Shown in pieces: positions 1 to 7,051 of a stretch of DNA of 16,113 nucleotides. Both the position numbers and the translations under genes were made by a program. The DNA is taken from NCBI GenBank assembly GCA_030691775.1, contig JAUYDN010000210.1, positions 1 through 16,113 of the forward strand, written 5' to 3'. The stretch comes from Dehalococcoidia bacterium (GTDB taxonomy: Bacteria > Chloroflexota > Dehalococcoidia > Dehalococcoidales > Fen-1064). Under the pieces are notes generated by a model that had not been told where the DNA came from, did no database searches, and saw only the letters and a list, made by a program, of their open reading frames with translations. Within the stretch, counting starts at the first letter, position 1. Each line of letters begins with the position of its first letter.

Positions 1-2
1 CG

Positions 3-209
3 GCTGAGGATGACGCCATGCTAGCCGAGTTATACGTAAAAGAAACGTCAACTGAGGCCGTTGCATCTGCGTTAGGTCGCGGTGTTCAGGCAGTTGCCAG
101 CAGGGCATGGCTGCTGAGGATCCGTAAACCCCGGGAGCTAATATACCCTAAGCCAAAGTTAGTCTGGGAAGTCCAGAATAGCTATGGTTTAGAAACGTTG
201 TGTTCGTAA
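3..209 (+). CDS. C-terminal part of a Myb/SANT-like helix-turn-helix protein (5' end outside window)
   Basis: The frame is open from the left edge, so the gene begins outside the window and the ATG at 18 is probably an internal methionine. The visible 69 residues start AEDDAMLAELY and continue through TSTEAVASALGR and VQAVASRAWLL. This is the pattern of a Myb/SANT-like or GcrA-like domain: an acidic first helix, a second helix beginning at the TSTEA segment, then a recognition helix that ends in a basic RxRKPRE stretch. Such domains bind DNA, so a regulatory or DNA-binding role is inferred. After the basic stretch the last 23 residues (LIYPKPKL onward) resemble nothing I know and may be a random tail, because the stop at 207-209 lies only about ten bases from the broken end of the convergent amidase gene. 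The protein could be a whole small regulator or the tail of a larger one. Confidence 0.55.
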   Translation, partial: AEDDAMLAELYVKETSTEAVASALGRGVQAVASRAWLLRIRKPRELIYPKPKLVWEVQNSYGLETLCS

Positions 210-855
210 TCAGACCGGTTGTATCCCAGCCGGGGAAATTTGGATATTGCGGCACCCTGCCGAACGACGGTTTTAGTCCGAACACGCCACAGAAGCTCGA
301 AGGAATGCGTATCGACCCGCCGCCATCACTGCCGATGGCGATAGGGCACATCCCTGCTGCTACGGAAGCGGCGGCTCCCCCACTGGAACCACCGGGAGTG
401 TAATCTAAATTCCAGGGATTCCGGGTCACACCGAAGAGCTTGTTATCCGTGATACCCATCAAGCAGAACTCCGGCGTATTGGTCTTGCCGATGATAATGG
501 CGCCGGCTTTTTTCAACCGCTCGACGACCACGGCGTCCTGCTCCGGTACGAAGTCCTCATAAAGCTTTGAACCGATGGTGGTGCGGATACCTCTTGTGTA
601 CACGGAGTCTTTTATAGAAACTGGCACGCCGTGGAGGGGACCTGTTTCATCGCCACGCATAATTACCTTTTCCGCTTCCTTAGCTTGTTGTACAGCCTGT
701 TCCGCGGCAATGGTGCAAAAGGCATTTATTTTCGGGTTTACCAGCTCGATTCGTCGTAAAACAGCTTGCGTTACTTCTACGGGGGATAATTGCCGGGATT
801 TAATTGCTGTAGCCAGCTGGACTGCGGACATCCTGTGAATCGCGGGGTCGTTCAC
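148..855 (-). pseudogene. Amidase-signature family enzyme, 3'-truncated
   Basis: This is the N-terminal half of an amidase-signature enzyme, a family that hydrolyses amides and includes GatA and fatty-acid amide hydrolases. I start it at a GTG (853-855) preceded by GGAGGT at a 6-nt spacing; a longer frame starting at 966 has no such site and an unconvincing N-terminus. In the 235-residue product the family triad is present: Lys82 in VSIKDS, the cis-Ser at about 157 in GGSSGG, and nucleophile Ser181 in GGSIR. Homology runs through FGLKPSFGRVPQ to about residue 212 (GWDT, near position 220) and then stops; the last 20 or so residues are unrelated. Full-length members have about 450-500 residues, so more than half is missing and the substrate-shaping C-terminal part is gone. 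The loss abuts the end of the convergent helix-turn-helix gene, which points to a deletion or rearrangement junction near 210-220. Function is probably lost. Confidence 0.85.
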
Positions 856-861
856 GTTTGT

Positions 862-867
862 ACCTCC
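862..867 (-). promoter_or_regulatory. Shine-Dalgarno site that sets the amidase GTG start
   Basis: On the minus strand GGAGGT lies 6 nt before GTG at 853-855. The match is strong, and it decides the start in favour of this GTG over the in-frame ATG at 966. Confidence 0.7.
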
Positions 868-971
868 ACCCAAACTATACCACTTTTTTATTATGTTTTT
901 TGAGACTGTTTGGCAGTTGGCGCTTGATGTTTGGAATTTGGTTGGTTGGGCGGGGCGAGGAAACAAGTGAA

Positions 972-1013
972 GGTACTATCGGGTAGGGGTGAGGTAATCT
1001 ACCCGATAGTACC
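972..1013. repeat. Hairpin repeat, copy 1 (14-bp perfect stem)
   Basis: GGTACTATCGGGTA at 972-985 pairs perfectly with its reverse complement at 1000-1013 around a 14-nt loop (GGGGTGAGGTAATC). A second copy at 1226-1267 has the identical stem and a loop differing at one base. A perfect stem with a conserved loop suggests an RNA or protein-binding element, or a dispersed palindromic repeat, rather than chance. Confidence 0.85.
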
Positions 1014-1042
1014 CTCTATCATAAAGAACCGGTTTTTAGTTG

Positions 1043-1117
1043 AGGTTGTCTGAATTTGCGTGGATTGTCGGGTCAAGCCCGACAATGACATTCCAAATTG
1101 TAATTTTCAGACAACCT
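1043..1117. repeat. 75-bp palindromic insertion, copy A of the AGGTTGT repeat family
   Basis: The element is bounded by a perfect 12-bp inverted repeat, AGGTTGTCTGAA (1043-1054) and TTCAGACAACCT (1106-1117). Inside lies the palindrome ATTGTCGGG-tcaag-CCCGACAAT. Related copies at 5419-5568 and 13051-13158 share the AGGTTGT end and the TCAAG-centred palindrome. It sits inside one of two duplicated spacer units and accounts for most of their length difference, so it looks like a discrete insertion. Confidence 0.75.
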
Positions 1118-1141
1118 TACAAGTTTGTAAACCTGCTACCC

Positions 1142-1196
1142 GCTCTCAGTATCGTGTTCCCGCCAGTGACGGAATTTATCTTAACCGGCTCAACGG
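1142..1196. repeat. Degenerate duplicate of the ftsZ 3' end
   Basis: The pattern GCTCTCAGTA, then TTTA, then ACCGGCTCMACGG recurs at 1316-1346, where it spans the last codons and stop of ftsZ. The copy here is stretched by small insertions (55 nt against 31) and encodes nothing. Together with the hairpin that follows each copy it indicates a tandem duplication of ftsZ end plus downstream hairpin. Confidence 0.5.
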
Positions 1197-1225
1197 TCAA
1201 ATAGCGCTAATCAGTTCTTTAGAGA

Positions 1226-1267
1226 GGTACTATCGGGTAGGGGTGAGGTAGTCTACCCGATAGTACC
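1226..1267. repeat. Hairpin repeat, copy 2 (14-bp perfect stem)
   Basis: The stem arms at 1226-1239 and 1254-1267 are identical to those of copy 1, and the 14-nt loop differs at one base (GTC for ATC at its end). It lies 64 nt downstream of the ftsZ stop. As an RNA it would form a stable stem-loop at the 3' end of the division transcript, but no T-run follows (TCTCTAAAG), so RNA protection or factor binding is as plausible as termination. Confidence 0.8.
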
Positions 1268-1331
1268 CTCATATTTCAGAGCTCAGGCACACGGAGATGT
1301 TCGCTCCCTTTGCCTGCTCTCAGTACCGGAT

Positions 1332-2486
<1,155 letters not shown>

Positions 2487-2521
2487 TAATTTCCTCCTCT
2501 TTTATTTATCTTTATGTATTT

Positions 2522-3760
2522 TTATTGATTGGCAGTTGGTCGGGAAAACAAGCCCTTAATCCGGGATACGAGATTGACGACATTGCCACCAAACCCCCTG
2601 GATTTCCAGCTGGAGACGCTCTTCGGTTTCACGCCCCAGAGCAGTAAGCCTACAGCGGTGGAGAATGCCGGGTCGGTGAGATTATCGCCGATGCCGTGAA
2701 TCGGGAGCGGCGCACCCACGCGCACTGGCATGCGCAGGGTATCACGCCCGAATGAATCGATGCCTGCCATGTTAGCGGTGCCGCCGGTCAATACCAGGCC
2801 GCCGGGTACAAGCAGGTCTTGTTCGCCACGCGGCAACTCGAGGACGATGAGACGCAGGATTTCTTCCATGCGGGCGCGGACAATATCGCATAAGCCCTGG
2901 TAAGAGATACAGTTGCCATTCCGTCCGGTCGGTATGGCGTCATTGTCCGCTTTGCCCTCATAGACAGGTATCGTTGTGCCGTATTTCTTTTTCATCTCCT
3001 CAGCCACTTCAAAGGGTAAACCAAGTCCGATGGCGATGTCGCGGGTCATCTGGTAACCGGCGACAGGCACAATTGCCGTGTGCCAGATGCTGCCATCCTT
3101 GAAGACGGCGATATCGGTGGTGCCGCCGCCGATATCCGCCAGAATAACGCCGACCTGCTTTTCATCTTTCGTCAGGACAGCCTCACTGCTGGCGAGCGCC
3201 TCGAACACGAGGTCCTCCACATCCACTCCCACCCCGCGGATACACTTGACGAGGTTCTGTACGGATGACACAGCCGCAGTGATGACGTGGGTCTCCACGT
3301 CCAGCTTAAAGCCGTGCATTCCGACCGGGTTCTGCACACCTTCCTGCCCATCGACGGCATAACTGCGGGGAATCATATGAAGCAGTTTCTGCTCTCCGGT
3401 CACTTTGACACTCTGGGCATTCTGCAGGACCCTTCTCAGGTCATCCGGACGGACAAGTCGGTCGTTGCGGGTGACGGCAACCACACCGCGGCTGTTTTTA
3501 CCGCTGATGTGACGGCCGGTGACGCCCACGTACACAGAATCCACCCGGTAGCCGCTGGATTGCTCCGCTTTCTTCACAGATTGGCGGATTGACTCCCTGG
3601 CTTCATTGATGTTGACTACCATGCCTTTGTGCAAGCCGTGGGAGGGTACAAGCCCCACCCCGGCAATGCGCATCTGTCCGTTATCGCCCACTTCGGCGAT
3701 AAGCGTGCAGACCTTGGTAGTACCGACATCAATTGCCGATACGGTCTTCCATTTACGCAT
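2522..3760 (-). CDS. ftsA: Cell division protein FtsA
   Basis: FtsA is an actin-like ATPase that anchors FtsZ filaments to the membrane and recruits later division proteins. The 412 residues show the actin-family signatures in order: phosphate-1 loop AIDVGTTKVCTLI (9-21), the FtsA-specific 1C subdomain about 85-165, phosphate-2 loop LADIGGGTTDIAVF (207-220) and adenosine motif LVLTGGTANMAGI (322-334). The C-terminus carries the amphipathic membrane-targeting helix at about 393-406 (VVNLVSRIKGLF) after a basic linker, so membrane attachment should be intact. Length is normal for the family. AGGAGG at 3765-3770 precedes the ATG. The ftsZ gene follows after 35 nt, the usual order, so the two products are probably co-expressed. 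The 80-nt gap from rsmH contains a small hairpin. Confidence 0.97.
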   Translation of the reverse strand: MRKWKTVSAIDVGTTKVCTLIAEVGDNGQMRIAGVGLVPSHGLHKGMVVNINEARESIRQSVKKAEQSSGYRVDSVYVGVTGRHISGKNSRGVVAVTRNDRLVRPDDLRRVLQNAQSVKVTGEQKLLHMIPRSYAVDGQEGVQNPVGMHGFKLDVETHVITAAVSSVQNLVKCIRGVGVDVEDLVFEALASSEAVLTKDEKQVGVILADIGGGTTDIAVFKDGSIWHTAIVPVAGYQMTRDIAIGLGLPFEVAEEMKKKYGTTIPVYEGKADNDAIPTGRNGNCISYQGLCDIVRARMEEILRLIVLELPRGEQDLLVPGGLVLTGGTANMAGIDSFGRDTLRMPVRVGAPLPIHGIGDNLTDPAFSTAVGLLLWGVKPKSVSSWKSRGFGGNVVNLVSRIKGLFSRPTANQ

Positions 3761-3809
3761 TATTCCTCCTCATCGGTGGTTTCCAGCCACCTGGTAGAAT
3801 TTATTCAAT

Positions 3810-3827
3810 GTCCTTCACCCGAAGGAC
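3810..3827 (-). other. Small intra-operon stem-loop between rsmH and ftsA
   Basis: GTCCTTC (3810-3816) pairs with GAAGGAC (3821-3827) across a 4-nt loop. On the transcript it is followed by ATTGAATAAATT rather than a T-run, so it is at best a weak attenuator or an mRNA processing site between rsmH and ftsA. Confidence 0.45.
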
Positions 3828-3840
3828 GTCATTGCCTCGA

Positions 3841-4815
3841 TTAGTTCTGCGAAAACCGCGTCCGTGCCCTTGTGTCAGCGCGGGTGCTCCGCTCGATTTT
3901 CTCCGCCACCCGCATTTTTGCACTGCGACTGCGCGGGTTGTCGCGGATTTCTTCTTCTGACGGTATTATTATTTTCTTGTTCACAACCCGCAGGCTGGCA
4001 GTGTGCCCGCAATCGCATACAGGAATATTAGGCGGGCAAATGCAATCACGGGATTCCCTCTGCGTGAAATGTTTGACGATGCGGTCCTCGAGCGAGTGGT
4101 AGCTGATGACGACGAGTCTGCCACCGGTACCGAGCACCTCTACCGCTTTGCCCAGCGCCGTTTCCAGGTTTTCCAGTTCACGGTTGACGGCGATGCGGAG
4201 CGCCTGGAAAGTACGGGTGGCGGGATGAATTTTGCCGTGACGTCCGCCCACCGCCTGCTCTACCACCTTTGCCAGCTCCATTGTGGTTTTGATAGGGCGC
4301 ACCTGCCCGATACGGCGTGCGATTCTGCGTGCGTATGGTTCTTCACCAAATTCGCGCAATATCAGTGCCAGTTCGGTTTCAGATGAGTTATTGATGATGT
4401 CCGCGGCGGTGGTCTCCTGTGCCGGGTCGAAGCGCATATCGAGCTCGGCATCGCGCTGGAAACTGAAACCGCGCGGGTCCTCATCCAGCTGTTCCGAGGA
4501 AAGACCGAGGTCTAACAAAACACCGTGGACAGGGGCGAAGGAATAGCGCTGGCAGATTGTATCCAGGTCGGCGAAATTGCCCTGAACTATCAGGACTGAG
4601 TCCCGGTATTTGCTCAAATGGTCGGTGGCGCGGCGGATAGCGGCGGGGTCGGCGTCTATACCGAGTAACTGTCCACCCGGCGTGCTCTGTTCGAGGATTG
4701 CCAGCGCGTGACCGCCGTCACCCAGGGTACAATCAATATATCTCCCGCCCGGCTGGACTGACAGGGCGGCGATTGTTTCTTTTAACAAAACGGGCTTATG
4801 AGCCACGGATAACAC
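3841..4815 (-). CDS. rsmH: 16S rRNA (cytosine(1402)-N(4))-methyltransferase RsmH
   Basis: RsmH (MraW) uses S-adenosylmethionine to methylate N4 of cytosine 1402 in the decoding centre of 16S rRNA. The 324 residues begin with the family's HKPVLLKETI. They contain the SAM-binding loop DCTLGDGGHA (28-37), LLDLGLSSEQLD (100-111), the HPATRTFQALRIAVN segment (197-211) and ISYHSLEDRIVK (237-248). A cysteine-rich patch, CxC at 258-260 and CxC at 267-269, lies in the C-terminal part, as in some other RsmH proteins. The gene is 8 nt downstream of mraZ, and its AGGAG (4821-4825) lies at the mraZ stop, so translational coupling is likely. The C-terminal ~15 residues are basic and variable. Length is normal and no catalytic element is missing. 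Confidence 0.97.
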   Translation of the reverse strand: MLSVAHKPVLLKETIAALSVQPGGRYIDCTLGDGGHALAILEQSTPGGQLLGIDADPAAIRRATDHLSKYRDSVLIVQGNFADLDTICQRYSFAPVHGVLLDLGLSSEQLDEDPRGFSFQRDAELDMRFDPAQETTAADIINNSSETELALILREFGEEPYARRIARRIGQVRPIKTTMELAKVVEQAVGGRHGKIHPATRTFQALRIAVNRELENLETALGKAVEVLGTGGRLVVISYHSLEDRIVKHFTQRESRDCICPPNIPVCDCGHTASLRVVNKKIIIPSEEEIRDNPRSRSAKMRVAEKIERSTRADTRARTRFSQN

Positions 4816-4823
4816 ATTTACTC

Positions 4824-5261
4824 CTAGTGTTTTTCAAGGGATTCGATGATTTGCCACGACTGCGCCTGGCTATCCGCCTTTTCCTGTTCCCAGGCGGCTT
4901 TATCCCAGAGCTCCAGGTAGGTATTGGCGCCGGCAACGATAACATCGGTGGTAATACCGGCATACTGGCGCAGGGGCGCGGGGAGAGCGATACGGTTTTG
5001 ACCATCGAGGTTGAGTTGAAAAGCGGTAGCAAACACAGCGCGGTTGAGCTTGCGCATTTTGCTGGAGAGGAAGGAACCGGTGGTGACGCTTTCCGCGAGT
5101 TGTTTCCAATGGGCGGGGCTATAGGCAAGGATGCATTTTTCCGGACCGGCGGCGAGGATGATGCCGTCCCTAAATTCCTGGCGGAATTTAGGCGGGAGGG
5201 GAATCCTGCCCTTTTCGTCTATTTTGTAGTCGTATTCGCCCAGGAACATTGTCGGTACCAT
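4824..5261 (-). CDS. mraZ: Transcriptional regulator / division cluster protein MraZ
   Basis: MraZ is a ring-forming DNA-binding protein of the SpoVT/AbrB fold that, where studied, represses its own division-cluster promoter. The 145 residues contain two swapped-hairpin repeats, each with the family DxxxR motif: DEKGR at 15-19 (YDYKIDEKGRIPLPPKFR) and DGQNR at 86-90 (FQLNLDGQNRIALPAPLR). The ATG at 5261 has only a run of G as a weak ribosome site; the ATG at 5249 (MFLGEYDYKID) matches the usual family N-terminus but has no better site, so the start is uncertain by four residues. It is first in the mraZ-rsmH-ftsA-ftsZ run. Four 10-nt-phased repeats lie 25-64 nt upstream and fit its expected operator. 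Confidence 0.95.
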   Translation of the reverse strand: MVPTMFLGEYDYKIDEKGRIPLPPKFRQEFRDGIILAAGPEKCILAYSPAHWKQLAESVTTGSFLSSKMRKLNRAVFATAFQLNLDGQNRIALPAPLRQYAGITTDVIVAGANTYLELWDKAAWEQEKADSQAQSWQIIESLEKH

Positions 5262-5285
5262 ATCAAGAAGCCCCCGGAAAAACTA

Positions 5286-5325
5286 TTTCTTACCACTAAT
5301 CCCCACAGATTACCATTTTCTCACA
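5286..5325 (-). promoter_or_regulatory. Putative MraZ operator: four direct repeats at 10-nt period
   Basis: Read on the minus strand, TG-containing units begin every 10 nt: TGT (5325), TGG (5315), TGG (5305, the unit TGGGGATTAG) and TGG (5295). E. coli MraZ is known to bind TGGGN direct repeats spaced by 5 nt, which is the same 10-nt period. The position just upstream of mraZ fits autoregulation of the division cluster. Confidence 0.7.
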
Positions 5326-5344
5326 CTTATTATCATTCTGTCAA
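5315..5344 (-). promoter_or_regulatory. Possible promoter of the mraZ-ftsZ cluster
   Basis: A perfect TTGACA (minus strand, 5339-5344) is followed after 18 nt by GAAAAT (5315-5320), a 4-of-6 match to the -10 consensus. The -10 region overlaps the putative MraZ boxes, as expected for a repressed promoter. The -35 is strong and the -10 is weak. Confidence 0.4.
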
Positions 5345-5418
5345 GTAGTTGAGCGTGGGTTTTTAAGAAATTTTACGGTTGAGGTGTTCAGGAATTGTTA
5401 GTACGCTACGAATTAAAC

Positions 5419-5568
5419 AGGTTGTTCGACGGGTAAAAACCAAACCCTCGAAGACTGTCATTCCCGCGCAGCTTGTCCCGTACCACGATACGGGAGCGGG
5501 AATCCAAGCGGAGGGGTTGGTGGCTGGATTCTCGGGTCAAGCCCGAGAATGACAATAATAAACAACCT
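5419..5568. repeat. AGGTTGT-family palindromic repeat, copy B (150 bp, two hairpins)
   Basis: The copy is bounded by AGGTTGTT (5419-5426) and AACAACCT (5561-5568). It holds two hairpins. The first pairs ATTCCCGC (5460-5467) with GCGGGAAT (5496-5503) and TCCCGTA with TACGGGA inside it, around the loop CCACGA, with an 8-nt one-sided bulge. The second is ATTCTCGGG-tcaag-CCCGAGAAT (5528-5550). Read in frame it gives the LDSRVKPEND peptide often seen as a spurious prediction in repeat-rich genomes. It occupies the spacer between the divergent mraZ and trmD genes. Confidence 0.8.
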
Positions 5569-5579
5569 CCAACGTGCTT

Positions 5580-5609
5580 TTCGCATTCCACTCTCGATTA
5601 TGTTAGAAT
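5580..5609 (+). promoter_or_regulatory. Possible extended -10 promoter of trmD-rplS
   Basis: TGTTAGAAT (5601-5609) has the TGn extension and a 5-of-6 -10 match. TTCGCA (5580-5585) lies 18 nt upstream as a 4-of-6 -35. It would give a leader of nearly 90 nt for trmD. Confidence 0.35.
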
Positions 5610-5704
5610 TATATTTTGTTGGCGAAAAAGAAAACGAGCTTTCGGCGTTCAGCAGTCAGCTATCAGCAAGATAAGAAATAAGTAATCTTAAATCATAAAT
5701 CAAA

Positions 5705-6439
5705 ATGATACATATCTATATACTCACCCTGTTCCCGCAAATATTCGAAGGACCGTTCTCCGTCGGCCTCTTCCAGAAGGCAGTTGAGCGCGGGCTGGTA
5801 AAGCTGGACATCCGCAATATCCGTGACTACACGCACGATAAGCACCATACCACGGATGATTACCCGTACGGTGGCGGCGCCGGTATGGTGATGAAACCGG
5901 AGCCGTTGTTTGAGGCTGTGGAAGCTATCAAGTCCGAGCTGACGGAGCAAGGTATAAAAGACCCGCTTGTGGTTCTGCTTTCACCCCAGGGCAGGCTGTT
6001 CACCCAGGATATTGCCCGGGAGCTTTCAACTAACAGCCATCTCATTTTCATTTGCGGTCAATATGAAGGCGTGGACGAGCGTGTCTGCGAGCACCTGGCA
6101 ACCGATGAAATCAGTATCGGCGACTATGTGCTCACCGGAGGCGAGCTACCGGCAATGGTCGTGGTGAATGCCGTGGTCAGACTGGTACCCGGCTTTCTCG
6201 GCTCCCCCGATTCACTGCTCTACGAGTCCCACACCGCGGGACTGCTTGAGTATCCCCAATACACGCGGCCGCCGGTATACCGCGAACAGTCGGTGCCGGA
6301 AGTCCTGCTTTCGGGCAACCACGCCCAGATCGCGGCATGGCGCCGTGAGCAATCGGTTCTCCGCACCATGAAACGGCGCCCGGAGCTTTTAGCTAAAGCG
6401 AATCTCTCCCAAAAGGAAAAAGAGTATATTAAGAGGTAA
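5705..6439 (+). CDS. trmD: tRNA (guanine(37)-N(1))-methyltransferase TrmD
   Basis: TrmD methylates N1 of guanosine 37, next to the anticodon, in tRNAs reading CUN, CCN and CGG, which prevents +1 frameshifting. It is a dimeric SPOUT enzyme that binds S-adenosylmethionine in a trefoil knot. The 244 residues show YGGGAGMVMKPEP (55-67), SPQGR (93-97), the knot segment CGQYEGVDERV (117-127), SIGDYVLTGGELP (137-149), the catalytic aspartate in SPDSLL (Asp169) and SVPEVLLSGNH (196-205). Length is typical. The ATG has no recognisable Shine-Dalgarno (the leader before it is A-rich), which is unusual beside its neighbours. rplS follows after 30 nt, the usual pairing, but rpsP and rimM, which commonly precede trmD, are absent. 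Confidence 0.97.
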   Translation: MIHIYILTLFPQIFEGPFSVGLFQKAVERGLVKLDIRNIRDYTHDKHHTTDDYPYGGGAGMVMKPEPLFEAVEAIKSELTEQGIKDPLVVLLSPQGRLFTQDIARELSTNSHLIFICGQYEGVDERVCEHLATDEISIGDYVLTGGELPAMVVVNAVVRLVPGFLGSPDSLLYESHTAGLLEYPQYTRPPVYREQSVPEVLLSGNHAQIAAWRREQSVLRTMKRRPELLAKANLSQKEKEYIKR

Positions 6440-6469
6440 CAGACCTCAATAGACAGGAGTTAATGAACC

Positions 6470-6886
6470 ATGAGCACAGCACAGCTGGACGCAATTAAAC
6501 CGAAATCAAAACTGCCCCACCTCACCCCGGGCGATACCGTACGCATCAACCTCAAAGTGCACGAGGGTGATAAAGAGCGCATCCAGTCTTTCCAGGGCGT
6601 CGTAATTCGTCTGCGCAGTGGCGGCGCCGGCGGCTCTTTCACCGTGAGAAGGGTTGCCTACGGCGTCGGCATCGAGCGCACGTTCCCCATGGCGTCCCCA
6701 CTCATTGAAAGAATCCAGGTCATCCGCCACGGGAAAGTGCGGCGTGCCAAGCTCTATTACCTGCGTGGATTGAGCGCCAAGAAAGCCCGCATCAAGGAGC
6801 GCCGCCTGCCGCGTGGATTCGCTGAACTGGTAACCACACCGGAGGCAGAGCCAGCGCCTGAGCCGGCTCCGGAAGCCAAGAAGTAA
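6470..6886 (+). CDS. rplS: 50S ribosomal protein L19
   Basis: L19 sits at the 30S-50S interface of the ribosome and contributes to intersubunit bridges. The family motifs FQGVVIRLRSGG (41-52), VRRVAYGVGIERTFP (59-73) and VRRAKLYYLR (90-99) are all present, and the KKARIKERR stretch (104-112) is the usual basic end. Bacterial L19 usually has about 115 residues; here a Pro/Glu/Ala-rich acidic tail of some 18 residues follows. AGGAG at 6455-6459 is 10 nt before the ATG at 6470. A nearer ATG at 6463 is out of frame and opens only an 11-codon frame. It is probably co-transcribed with trmD. Confidence 0.97.
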   Translation: MSTAQLDAIKPKSKLPHLTPGDTVRINLKVHEGDKERIQSFQGVVIRLRSGGAGGSFTVRRVAYGVGIERTFPMASPLIERIQVIRHGKVRRAKLYYLRGLSAKKARIKERRLPRGFAELVTTPEAEPAPEPAPEAKK

Positions 6887-6902
6887 TAGCAGAGTGAAAT
6901 AT

Positions 6903-7002
6903 CGAAATTCGAATGTCGAAACAAATTATCAAATTCTAAGGGTTTCAGACATTTGATTTTTTAGATTTTAATATTATTTCGAGTTTCGTATTTCGAGCTT
7001 CG
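6903..7002. repeat. AT-rich inverted repeat between rplS and priA
   Basis: The segment 6903-6922, containing TTCGAATGTCGAAAC, is an imperfect inverted repeat (15 of 20 positions) of 6983-7002, with an AT-rich interior. It looks like a decayed mobile or palindromic repeat built from TTCGA units. No T-run follows the second arm, so it is not a standard terminator. Confidence 0.45.
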
Positions 7003-7051
7003 GATTTATCTTGTAATTCCAGTTTATTCGTTTCAGAACGGGGAGTCACGG

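Larger units (their letters stand above)
856..1331. other. Repeat-rich spacer between the amidase remnant and ftsZ
   Basis: No credible gene is visible in these 476 nt. The stretch holds two near-identical hairpins (972-1013, 1226-1267), a 75-bp palindromic insertion (1043-1117) and a degenerate copy of the ftsZ 3' end (1142-1196), each listed separately. Neither hairpin is followed by a T-run in the direction leaving ftsZ, so no classical terminator is evident. Confidence 0.7.
5262..5704. other. Divergent spacer between mraZ and trmD
   Basis: These 443 nt contain the putative mraZ promoter and operator on the left, repeat copy B in the middle and a possible trmD promoter on the right. I see no tRNA, small gene or rpsP/rimM remnant here. 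Confidence 0.6.

Noticed and set aside
972..1267. CRISPR array, suggested by repeated hairpins
   Set aside because: There are only two copies at 254-nt spacing, with a large hairpin form and no regular spacers or cas genes.
1226..1267. Intrinsic terminator for the ftsZ transcript
   Set aside because: The stem is strong but no T-run follows on the minus strand, so I list it as a repeat hairpin instead.
5406..5591. Small minus-strand protein reading SGLTRES and a plus-strand one reading LDSRVKPEND
   Set aside because: Both are translations of palindromic repeat copy B; the same peptides arise from copy C, which marks them as repeat-derived.
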